Positions 21,798 through 34,182 of a DNA stretch of 64,000 bases are shown one piece after another. This DNA comes from Vibrio sp. VB16 (lineage in GTDB: Bacteria; Pseudomonadota; Gammaproteobacteria; Enterobacterales; Vibrionaceae), in NCBI RefSeq assembly GCF_015594925.2, contig NZ_CP087590.1, forward strand, positions 3,472,001 through 3,536,000. Direction: 5' to 3'. Position numbers and translations under genes: made by a program. Within the stretch, counting starts at the first letter, position 1. The number at the start of each line of letters is the position of its first letter. The notes beneath the pieces are model-generated. The model was not told the origin of the DNA. It saw only the letters and a list, made by a program, of their open reading frames with translations, and ran no database searches.

Positions 21798-21863
21798 GAT
21801 ACAATTTTCAATCTATTCATTAAAAACGGTATCTTGACTTCACTCAACTTTGAGCGAAATAAA

Positions 21864-21884
21864 TGCCCGTATGTAATACGGGCA
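21864..21884 (-). terminator. Terminator of the right rRNA operon
   Basis: A 9-bp perfect stem (TGCCCGTAT / ATACGGGCA) with a three-base loop, followed on the minus strand by TTTATTT. It ends the upstream rRNA operon about 85 bases after its 5S gene and about 70 bases before the promoter of the next one. Confidence 0.75.
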
Positions 21885-21968
21885 ATCATAGTCATCCTAC
21901 ATAAAGTCTTACTTGTGCGCTTTATCTAGTCTTGCCTTATCTTTCCTAAAAAAGATAAAACGATATTA

Positions 21969-22088
21969 AAGCCTGGCGATGTCCTACTCTCACATGGGGA
22001 GACCCCACACTACCATCGGCGCTATTGCGTTTCACTTCTGAGTTCGGCATGGAATCAGGTGGGTCCACAACGCTATGGTCGCCAAGCA
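21969..22088 (-). rRNA. rrf: 5S ribosomal RNA, right operon
   Basis: Same 120-base sequence as the left copy, directly repeated at an offset of 6039 bases. No tRNA gene follows it before the terminator. Confidence 0.95.
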
Positions 22089-22208
22089 AATTTGGTAAAG
22101 CTTCCTAATAACTTAGAAAACTTTAATAATCTGGATTACTGACCTAAATAAAAGTTCACACACATTCAATGTTCTTACATTGAGTCCACAAAACCCCTTG
22201 GGTGTTGT

Positions 22209-25101
<2,893 letters not shown>

Positions 25102-25485
25102 ATACAACCCCAAAGGGTTTCGCTTACGCGAAATAACAACGAATTGTTATTGTAATAGCAACCAAGGTTTCTATCGTTGCCTCATTATTTGAATGAGCGA
25201 GACAACATTTTCGATTTTGCCGGACTCAAATATTAAACAGTTAACCGAAGTTAGCTGTTTCCAAGAACACTTGAATGTGTGTTGGTTTGTTATCACCGAA
25301 GTGACAACAAGTACCTAAATCTAAAAGACTTAGGATTTGAGAACTTTTATTTTGATAAATAATAATCAATTATTTATCAGTCAGCTTTCCAAATTGTTAA
25401 AGAGCAAAGATTTCATACTTATAAAAATAAGCCAAAACCATTTTTAAATATTCTTTTCTCTATGCAGAGTAAAAACACTTAAAGA
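25102..25485 (-). other. 23S 5' flank of the right rRNA spacer
   Basis: Matches the left spacer up to a boxA-like GCTCTTTAACA (minus, 25395-25405), apart from isolated substitutions such as one in the AGACTTAGG stretch, and then diverges completely into the Ile-Ala tRNA region. Confidence 0.75.
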
Positions 25486-25561
25486 TGGTGGAGCTATGCG
25501 GGATCGAACCGCAGACCTCCTGCGTGCAAGGCAGGCGCTCTCCCAGCTGAGCTATAACCCC
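25486..25561 (-). tRNA. tRNA-Ala (UGC anticodon)
   Basis: A 76-base cloverleaf with anticodon loop CTTGCAC, T arm GGTTCGATCCC and encoded CCA. Downstream member of the Ile-Ala spacer pair. Confidence 0.96.
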
Positions 25562-25688
25562 ATCAGTTGGGTGTTTTTTTTGACAACTCATGAAATCTAA
25601 TAAAGTTAACTCTTTTTAGACAAGGCAAATTGCAAGGAAGTGTATGTAAATACACGACGAACAATTTAACGCAGTATAAAGGAGAGTT

Positions 25689-25765
25689 TGGTGGGTCTGA
25701 GTGGACTTGAACCACCGACCTCCCGCTTATCAGGCGAGCGCTCTAACCAGCTGAGCTACAGACCC
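25689..25765 (-). tRNA. tRNA-Ile (GAU anticodon)
   Basis: A 77-base cloverleaf with anticodon loop CTGATAA and encoded CCA. T loop reads TTCAAGT. Upstream member of the Ile-Ala spacer pair. Confidence 0.95.
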
Positions 25766-25904
25766 ATTCTTGCTTTATGCTTTCTCTTAGTTGAACTAAG
25801 AAAAATCATGATGCAATAACAGAAGATATTTCTGAGTTATCATCTCTTTGCTTTTCTAAACCTATTTCAATCTGTGTGGACACTCATCATGAGCAATCAT
25901 CGTT

Positions 25905-27457
<1,553 letters not shown>

Positions 27458-27846
27458 AAGTTCTTTTTGGCTCAATGAATACTGACTTTAAATTGCCTTT
27501 TACTTTAGATAACCGAAGGTTAAATAGTAAAGTGTTCTTTAAAGTTCTATCCTTCTCTTCCTATAAAAAGGAACAGAGTGATATTTAAATAACTGTGTTC
27601 GAAGTTAATTCGCTTTCACTTTTAAAAAAGTAAAAACAAAATAAGCATCAAATTAGGTCACTCAGTTCATTGAAACCGTTGTTGATTTCGTGCCCTAAAG
27701 CAGAGAATCATCTTCGATTGTCATCAACGAGTGCCCACACAGATTGATATAGGTTTAAATTGTTAAAGAGCGTTCTAACCATTGAATCTTTATCAGTTCC
27801 AATCAGTTAGGGATGCGTATTCTACGCTTCCATTCTAATGAGTCAA
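27458..27846 (-). promoter_or_regulatory. Leader and proximal promoter of the right rRNA operon
   Basis: Minus-strand TTGACT (27841-27846), 16-base spacer, TAGAAT (27819-27824) and ACGCATCCC, the same core as at the left operon. BoxA is at 27761-27771. Compared with the left leader it contains extra short segments, including a CTTTCACTTTT hairpin near 27611-27640. Confidence 0.75.
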
Positions 27847-27922
27847 GATCTTTTTGGATCCTTTTCTCATCACCATTTTTCACTGTACTTTTTGTTGCTG
27901 TACTCCGTGTTGGTGAGGGCGC

Positions 27923-27950
27923 ATTATAGGGAGGTTTTTTTTTCTGGCAA
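27923..27950 (-). promoter_or_regulatory. Distal (P1-type) promoter of the right rRNA operon
   Basis: Minus-strand TTGCCA at 27945-27950, a 16-base spacer and consensus TATAAT at 27923-27928, followed by GCGCCCTC, the discriminator typical of rrn P1. Sequence upstream is A/T tract rich (UP-element-like). It lies about 100 bases before the proximal promoter. Confidence 0.8.
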
Positions 27951-28142
27951 GATCTTTTTTGATTTATTTTTCTGCTTGCTTAAAAAACGATCAAACAGAT
28001 ATTTATTGGATAAAATTTCAACATTTGAGCAGAGTCACATCAATAGGTTGGAAATTAAGCAGAGTTACCCGTAGTATTCAGGAAGCTATATTTGTTAGCT
28101 ATATATCCCATTTTTTTTATCTACTAGACGTTGTATTCAAAT

Positions 28143-28595
28143 ATGAACTCTAAAAAATTTATCTTTTTAATAATCGCTCTCGCTGTACTTGGCGCTGCTA
28201 TCTTTTCTCAATTAGCAGTTTCTCCCGCTATATCTTTTGTAATTGGTGTAGTTGCATCAGCATTTATCCTTAACCTTTCTTGTTCTACTACTTCTTCTTC
28301 CACAACACCAAAAGATAAACCATCTACAACAACACTGTATGTTGGTAACCTTCCATACAAAGCGAACGAAACTAATGTTCGTCAAGTATTTTCTGAACAT
28401 GGCGAAGTATTTGCCGTACGCCTAATGAAAGACAAACGAACTGGTAAACGACGCGGCTTTGGTTTTGTTGTGGTTGGCAGTAGTGATGTTGATAATGTTA
28501 TTTCTGGATTAAATGATCATGATTATATGCAACGTACTTTGAAAGTACGTATCGCCAATGATCCTAAACATCCGGAGTCGGAATCGTCTCAATAG
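28143..28595 (+). CDS. Membrane-anchored RRM-type RNA-binding protein
   Basis: A 150-residue protein with two predicted N-terminal membrane helices (about residues 5-23 and 28-46), a Ser/Thr-rich linker and one RNA recognition motif (about 64-140). RNP2 is TLYVGNL and RNP1 is RRGFGFVVV, where the last aromatic position is Val. The ATG at 28143 is chosen over an in-frame TTG 12 bases earlier. Its 3' end overlaps the end of the convergent murI by 32 bases. Its RNA target is unknown; tethering an RRM to the inner membrane is unusual in bacteria. Confidence 0.85.
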   Translation: MNSKKFIFLIIALAVLGAAIFSQLAVSPAISFVIGVVASAFILNLSCSTTSSSTTPKDKPSTTTLYVGNLPYKANETNVRQVFSEHGEVFAVRLMKDKRTGKRRGFGFVVVGSSDVDNVISGLNDHDYMQRTLKVRIANDPKHPESESSQ

Positions 28596-29358
28596 TTTCA
28601 AAACCAAGTTTTTTGAACGTTATATATAGTGCTTCTTCTATTTTGGAAGAAGCACTATTGTAAGCAACCATTTCTCGCTTGCTCTTCATATCATGATTAT
28701 ATTCAATTAACGAAACTACCCTCCTCGCAATAGCCGCTCCTGAGTCAATAATACGAACCTTATTCCCTAATACCTGTTTTATTTCATTTCTAAGCAAAGG
28801 AAAATGCGTACAACCTAAAACTGCTACGTCTATTTTCCCGATAAGTGGCTTTAGTACACAAGTTAAAGACTCCATACAAACTGGTTTGCCTTTTAGTTTG
28901 TTCTCCGCCATATCAACTAATTCTGTCGATCCTAATAGCTTGGTCGGAACAGAAGACAGATAATCTTTAATGAGGGTTTGAGTATACTCTCGCTTTACCG
29001 TTGCAGGTGTAGCGATAAGTCCGACTGCAATGTTTGAAATAAGAGATGCTGGCTTTATTGCCGGTACAACACCAACAACGGGTATAGAAAATGATTTGCG
29101 TAATGAAGGAAGTACAATTGTACTTGCCGTATTACAGGCAATAACAATGACGTCAACCCGATGCTGCTGAGTAGCATAACGCACCATACCATTCACTCTT
29201 TCAATGAGCGTGTCAGGCTCAAGTTCTCCGTAGGGATAGCCTTTGTCATCAAATAGATAGATATAGTTTGCGTTAGGAAGTTCTTTGCAGACTTCTTGAT
29301 AAACTGACAATCCACCAACGCCAGAATCGAAGATAAGGATATTAGCTTGCTGTGGCAA
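28564..29358 (-). CDS. murI: Glutamate racemase
   Basis: Cofactor-independent racemase that supplies D-glutamate for peptidoglycan. Motifs are clear: FDSGVGGLSV near the N-terminus, the first catalytic Cys in IACNTAS (about residue 72) and the second in VLGCTHFPLL (about residue 184). The 264 residues match the family. Order murI - rrn - murB matches E. coli. The C-terminal coding end overlaps the convergent RRM gene. Confidence 0.96.
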   Translation of the reverse strand: MPQQANILIFDSGVGGLSVYQEVCKELPNANYIYLFDDKGYPYGELEPDTLIERVNGMVRYATQQHRVDVIVIACNTASTIVLPSLRKSFSIPVVGVVPAIKPASLISNIAVGLIATPATVKREYTQTLIKDYLSSVPTKLLGSTELVDMAENKLKGKPVCMESLTCVLKPLIGKIDVAVLGCTHFPLLRNEIKQVLGNKVRIIDSGAAIARRVVSLIEYNHDMKSKREMVAYNSASSKIEEALYITFKKLGFETIETIPTPDV

Positions 29359-29481
29359 AGTTAAAACCAGTCAGATAAAGACGAAAGATCTTACTTAATA
29401 GTTTCTATTTGGCAACAATAAAGTCAACTATCTAAGGGCAAGGATTTGTTATTGTTAATATCTCACTGCATTTGAACATAC

Positions 29482-29519
29482 AAACCCCCAATGTTAGTTA
29501 GTCCAACAATTGGAGGTTT
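29482..29519. terminator. Hairpin between murI and btuB
   Basis: An 11-bp imperfect stem (AAACCCCCAAT / ATTGGAGGTTT) 20 bases beyond the btuB stop. The T run lies on the plus-strand side, so it is better shaped as a terminator for plus-strand transcription than for btuB itself. Confidence 0.45.
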
Positions 29520-29540
29520 TTCATAAAGCCGCTTTGCAAT

Positions 29541-31406
29541 TTAAAACTGATAAGTACCAGTAAAAAATGCAGTTCGACCAGGTCCTTTGTAATAATAATC
29601 TTCGCCAGTCACGAAACTACTACTCCCATAACCTGTTTCATAATCAGTATCAAAAGCATTATTTACTCGCAATCCTAATTTAAGAGAACTCGTCGCCAGA
29701 TATCCTATGCCTAAATCAACAACAGTATAAGCATCAAGCTCTTTGTCAGAATTGTCTGCTCTTTCTCCCGTATACAACGCCGACACACTCAGGTCGAAGT
29801 TTTCATAAAAATACATCATATTCCAAGCAAATTTATTTTCAGGGATACGAACTAAAGCATCTCCTGTACTTTTATCTTCTGCATCCATCCATTCAGCAAC
29901 AAGTTCATGGTTGATTGGCCCCGTATAGAAATCGATTGCGACTTCTATACCTTCTATTGTCGCATCATCAACATTTGAAGGTGTCCATTTTCCACTTCCA
30001 TTCTCTTGAGCCCAGTTTATAAGGTTTTCGATTTCTGTTTTATATGCCGTAATGCTCCAATTTAAAACATCGTAGTTGCCTCGAAGGCCAACTTCCGCTG
30101 ACTCCGACTCTTCCGGTTTTAAATTTGGGTTACCTTTATCATAAGCAGACTCAGGCCAGTACAAGTCGTTAAATGTGGGTGCTTTAAATGCGCTACCAAT
30201 AGAGGATACTATTTGAAGTGATTTCGAGATTTGATACCCTGCGGCCGCATTCCAAGTTGTCTTTCCACCAAATACGCTATCGTCATCATGTCTTAAACTC
30301 AATTCTACGCTTAGTGGGTCAAATTCAAAACTAGAGGTCAAGAATGCCGCTTTGTTTTCTTTATCTAGTTTTTCGTAATTATCCGTATTTGAACCTCCTC
30401 TATCAGCACTCTCTTTGTAATAATCTAATCCTGCATTAAGGACGATATTATTAAGAGCCAAATAGGTATTTATCCAGGAAACACCATTGCGGCGAGATGT
30501 TATTGTTCCTTTCGCATTTTGTCCTTCAGCATCACCCGTTGCCTGAGAACTCTTACCTAAAAAAAACTGCAGATTAGAAAGGTAATCCTCTTTTTCGTAT
30601 ATAACACCACTGGACAAACTATAGAACTCATCGTCTTGTTGATTTTTCGAACCGTCATATTGACCTGCGTATTCGAAATCTGACGATTTGTCATATCCAC
30701 TAAACATCAAAGACCATTCATCATTTAGTTGGTGATTAATGTGACCGAATGCTGTTTGGGCTGAATAGCCAAACTCTTCGCCATCCGCGGCCAATTCATA
30801 TATTTTGTAACCATCGCTTTGTTCTTTGTTTATTACAAAAGAGCCTTGAGTATTTTCTGAAACATTACCCGATGACCGCCAACCAACCTGGCTATGATCT
30901 TCGCTGCCATAACCGACTCTCAACTCATGGGTTTCTTCTGAAGATATAGTGCTTATCGCGATAACTCCGCCAATAGCATCAGATCCATAAACAGAAGCCC
31001 TTGGACCTCTCACAATCTCAATACTCTGAATAGCAAAAGCTGGGATTAATCCAATGGATGCGCTCCCTAACGTTGGAGAATTAATTCTAACGCCGTCAAC
31101 CAAAACTAGAGCATGCTTAGATTTCGTTCCACGGATATATATAGAAGAAGCATTGCCTTTGTTCCCTAGAGTATTAACCGTAATTCCAGGAACGCTCTTC
31201 AGTAACTCTAAAGCAGTGGTAGCTTGCGTAGCTTCTATATGTTCTCTATCAATAACCGTTATTGAAGCCAGAGCCGAACTCTCCACCTGTTCAAAACGAT
31301 TGGCCGTAACAACGACAGTTTCGATATCAGAAGAAGATTGTGCAAAAGAGAAAGGTGATGCAGAAACTAGCGATGCCACTGCGGCCGCTATTATTGATTT
31401 GTTCAT
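29541..31406 (-). CDS. btuB: TonB-dependent vitamin B12 receptor
   Basis: Outer-membrane beta-barrel that imports cobalamin with TonB energy. The start at 31406 (MNKSIIAAAVASLV...SFAQ) gives a signal peptide of about 23 residues; the open frame extends upstream into the riboswitch and is not used. The TonB box region DIETVVVTANR follows. The plug domain carries IYIRGTKSKHALVLVDGVRIN and EIVRGPRASVYGSDAIGGVI. It ends in an aromatic FTGTYQF C-terminus as barrel proteins do. At 621 residues the length fits. Its upstream cobalamin riboswitch supports the substrate. Confidence 0.95.
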   Translation of the reverse strand: MNKSIIAAAVASLVSASPFSFAQSSSDIETVVVTANRFEQVESSALASITVIDREHIEATQATTALELLKSVPGITVNTLGNKGNASSIYIRGTKSKHALVLVDGVRINSPTLGSASIGLIPAFAIQSIEIVRGPRASVYGSDAIGGVIAISTISSEETHELRVGYGSEDHSQVGWRSSGNVSENTQGSFVINKEQSDGYKIYELAADGEEFGYSAQTAFGHINHQLNDEWSLMFSGYDKSSDFEYAGQYDGSKNQQDDEFYSLSSGVIYEKEDYLSNLQFFLGKSSQATGDAEGQNAKGTITSRRNGVSWINTYLALNNIVLNAGLDYYKESADRGGSNTDNYEKLDKENKAAFLTSSFEFDPLSVELSLRHDDDSVFGGKTTWNAAAGYQISKSLQIVSSIGSAFKAPTFNDLYWPESAYDKGNPNLKPEESESAEVGLRGNYDVLNWSITAYKTEIENLINWAQENGSGKWTPSNVDDATIEGIEVAIDFYTGPINHELVAEWMDAEDKSTGDALVRIPENKFAWNMMYFYENFDLSVSALYTGERADNSDKELDAYTVVDLGIGYLATSSLKLGLRVNNAFDTDYETGYGSSSFVTGEDYYYKGPGRTAFFTGTYQF

Positions 31407-31449
31407 TAATAATCCTGTTCGCGTAAGTCCTAGCAAATGAGAAAGTTCA

Positions 31450-31650
31450 TTTACTTGCTGGCAGGTATTCGGACTTAGGAGCATGACCTATGATAATATT
31501 AATTGGTCGCCTAGCATCTCACTTCCCACTCATCATTGGATGTAGCAGTGTGTGGTTTTCACCGTAGATGTTCGTTCTCTTTTACCGCTGCGCGTCAGTT
31601 CTGGATTTTCACCAGATTCCCATTTCAGGCAATTTATAGTTTCAATTGCC
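31450..31650 (-). ncRNA. Cobalamin riboswitch
   Basis: In the btuB leader the minus strand shows the classic features: GGGAATCTGGTGAAAATCC, ACTGACGCGCAGCGGTAA, and the B12 box AGTCCGAATACCTGCC (31460-31476). The distal boundary is approximate. Adenosylcobalamin binding is expected to repress btuB; the B12 box is about 55 bases from the start codon, which favours control of translation initiation. Confidence 0.93.
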
Positions 31651-31801
31651 ACCAGCTCTAAAACGGATACTAATTATCAATATATCTCTTGTCTAGTGGA
31701 AAAAATTACGTTTCTACATGAAACTTATTCATATCAGTACTGGACAACCAAGCCGGATTGAATAAAATCTGCGCTCCTTGTGTAAAGTTAAAGGCATATC
31801 T

Positions 31802-32911
31802 ATGGCAAACCTGGAAATAAACTCTAATCGCTACCACGAACAGCTGAAAGAGAAGGCGAATCGTCTCAACGAAATGTTTGTTGAATATGATGTTCCTGAG
31901 TTGGAAATATTTGAATCTCCAGAGCAAAACTATCGTATGAGAGCCGAATTTCGCGTTTGGCACGAAGGCGAAGCTCTTTATTACATAATGTTTAATCAAG
32001 GAACTCGTGAGAAAATTCGCGTTGACCAATTCCCTGCGGCTAGCAACGTAATTAACGAGTTGATGCCAATTCTTATAGATAGAATCAAAAATAACGATGA
32101 TCTTCGGAAAAAACTGTTTCAAGTTGATTTTCTTTCAACCTTAAATGGCGAAGTGCTTGTTTCTCTTCTTTACCACCGTCAGCTTGATGATAAATGGACT
32201 GAAGAAGCAAAAACATTGAGGATATTGCTTAGCAGCAAAGGTTTCAATCTCAATATTATCGGACGAGCAAGAAAAATGAAAATAGTGCTCGAGCGTGATT
32301 ATGTGATTGAAAAATTAAATGTTCATGGCCGTACCTATATCTATCAACAAGTAGAAAATAGCTTCACTCAACCGAACGGTATTGTTGCTCAGAAAATGCT
32401 GGAGTGGGCGGTAGACTGTACGAAAGAAAGTAGCGGTGATTTATTAGAGCTTTATTGTGGGAACGGTAATTTTTCATTAGCCCTCGCTCAAAACTTTGAA
32501 CGCGTACTCGCAACCGAAGTCGCTATGCCATCAGTCGTTTCAGCTCAATACAATATCGCGGCAAATAAGATAGATAACGTTCAAATTATTCGTATGTCCG
32601 CTGAGGAGTTTACCGAAGCGATGGATGGTAAACGAGAGTTTCGACGTTTAAAACAAGCAAATATTGACCTAGCTAGTTACAACTGCAACACTATTTTTGT
32701 CGATCCACCAAGATCAGGCATGGACGAAGACACTTGTAGAATGGTTCAAGGTTATGAGCGTATTTTATATATATCTTGCAGCCCTGAAACGCTCAAAGAA
32801 AATCTCGAATTATTGTCTACAACTCACAAAATCATCAGATTCGCTCTATTTGACCAATTTCCATATACGCACCATATGGAAGCAGGCGTTCTTTTAGAAA
32901 GGCGCAAATAA
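31802..32911 (+). CDS. trmA: tRNA (uracil-5-)-methyltransferase
   Basis: Methylates U54 of tRNA to ribothymidine using SAM. The ATG at 31802 (MANLEINSNRYHEQL) is preferred to an upstream codon and gives 369 residues. Motifs include LLELYCGNGNFSLALAQNF (SAM binding, about residue 215), IFVDPPRSGMD, and the catalytic Cys in YISCSPETL; the base Glu is in MEAGVLLERR at the C-terminus. Divergent from btuB as in E. coli. Its target position lies in the T loop, altered in the tRNA-Thr noted at 8653. Confidence 0.97.
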   Translation: MANLEINSNRYHEQLKEKANRLNEMFVEYDVPELEIFESPEQNYRMRAEFRVWHEGEALYYIMFNQGTREKIRVDQFPAASNVINELMPILIDRIKNNDDLRKKLFQVDFLSTLNGEVLVSLLYHRQLDDKWTEEAKTLRILLSSKGFNLNIIGRARKMKIVLERDYVIEKLNVHGRTYIYQQVENSFTQPNGIVAQKMLEWAVDCTKESSGDLLELYCGNGNFSLALAQNFERVLATEVAMPSVVSAQYNIAANKIDNVQIIRMSAEEFTEAMDGKREFRRLKQANIDLASYNCNTIFVDPPRSGMDEDTCRMVQGYERILYISCSPETLKENLELLSTTHKIIRFALFDQFPYTHHMEAGVLLERRK

Positions 32912-32920
32912 AGCAAACTA

Positions 32921-32947
32921 AAAAAACGAGCATTTCGCTCGTTTTTT
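32921..32947. terminator. trmA/yijD bidirectional terminator
   Basis: An 11-bp stem (AAAAAACGAGC / GCTCGTTTTTT) with a five-base loop has A and T runs on both sides. It serves convergent trmA and the fabR-yijD operon. Confidence 0.85.
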
Positions 32948-32961
32948 TTATTCCTAACTAA

Positions 32962-33333
32962 CTACTCACCCTTTGCGATGAAACCTAGTTTTTTTCCTAC
33001 CCATAACAGTAACAACAACGTCACTATAATGGCGAAAAAATTCGATCCCGCCCCCGGATACTGAGCTTTTATAAATGCTGAATAACCGAAAGCACCTACA
33101 AAAAAACAAGCCAAACCAACCAATGGAAGTTCTTCTGAAACAGGATTACGTAGATAATTTTGATAGAGCATTTGTACGGATAGTACCAGAGCTATCAGTG
33201 GAAAAATTGAGAAAGCGACCTCGGTTACCGTCAACACGGAGAGTAATGCATTGCTGCACATACCCACAATTACCGCTAATAGTAGCGTTTTTCTAGCAGA
33301 GTCACTTTTTGTTGGACTAAATTCATTCGACAT
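32962..33333 (-). CDS. yijD: YijD family inner-membrane protein (DUF1422)
   Basis: A 123-residue membrane protein with four hydrophobic segments (about 15-35, 40-57, 70-87 and 97-114). Similarity to E. coli YijD is judged from size, composition and position directly downstream of fabR (two bases apart). Function is unknown. Confidence 0.85.
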   Translation of the reverse strand: MSNEFSPTKSDSARKTLLLAVIVGMCSNALLSVLTVTEVAFSIFPLIALVLSVQMLYQNYLRNPVSEELPLVGLACFFVGAFGYSAFIKAQYPGAGSNFFAIIVTLLLLLWVGKKLGFIAKGE

Positions 33334-33335
33334 AG

Positions 33336-33959
33336 TTATATCCTATTGTTTTGTCTTTCTCGCTCTTTTCTGTACCAATAAGCACCTTTGGCGGTCATTC
33401 TTAATTGCATCACTAACCTTTCAGTTAGTTCCTCTCTTTCATCTTTACTTAAATCCAACGCTTCTGCGCCGGAGCTAAATACCAAGATTACCGATGCTTC
33501 CGCCTGAATAGAAGCTTCCTCTCTATCCATTCCTGTGCTTATCAAATATTCGGTCATTTCAGCCACGAAATGTTGCATCTCTCTTGCTACTGCGGCTCTA
33601 AATTCAGCCGATGTACCTGAGCGTTCACGCAATAACAATCGAAACACGTTAGGGCTACTATCAATAAATTCCATAAAGGTTTCTACTGAGGTTCGAATAA
33701 CACTGCCTTCTTTGGCAATTCGCTGCCTAGCTTGCCTCATAAGTTGCCTTAGGAGTAATCCGCCCTCATCAACCAAGGTTAAACCTAGCTCATCCATATC
33801 TTTGAAATGACGATAGAACGAGGTCGGCGCAATACCCGCTTCTCTCGCGACTTCTCTTAAACTCAAATTTGAGAAACTGCGATCAGCTCTAAGCTGATTA
33901 AATGCTGCATCAATTAATGATCGGCGTGTTTTTTCTTTTTGTAGCGCACGAATTCCCAT
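33336..33959 (-). CDS. fabR: TetR-family regulator of unsaturated fatty acid synthesis
   Basis: FabR represses genes for unsaturated fatty acid synthesis and, in known members, senses acyl-thioester composition. The N-terminal helix-turn-helix reads NLSLREVAREAGIAPTSFYRHFKDMDEL (residues about 29-56). At 207 residues it is close to E. coli FabR. It heads the fabR-yijD operon and is divergent from sthA, the E. coli arrangement. Confidence 0.93.
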   Translation of the reverse strand: MGIRALQKEKTRRSLIDAAFNQLRADRSFSNLSLREVAREAGIAPTSFYRHFKDMDELGLTLVDEGGLLLRQLMRQARQRIAKEGSVIRTSVETFMEFIDSSPNVFRLLLRERSGTSAEFRAAVAREMQHFVAEMTEYLISTGMDREEASIQAEASVILVFSSGAEALDLSKDEREELTERLVMQLRMTAKGAYWYRKERERQNNRI

Positions 33960-34182
33960 AGGGGGTTATTTTTACCAATAAAGCCAATTAACGTCTAATT
34001 ACTATAACGCGAATTCGGACCAGTGAGAAATACACATTGTAAAAGCACAACTAACATCCATTAGATTTGCATAAGTCCGTGATCATTACCACTCTATAGT
34101 GTGATGACCATTTACCTATGGTGATAACAAGTTAAAATCTCGCTACAGCAATGTTAACAACAATCATGGAAGGCGAATCAAT

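Noticed and set aside
31407..31484. Upstream extension of btuB by 26 codons
   Set aside because: It would run through the riboswitch and put a non-signal sequence before the signal peptide.
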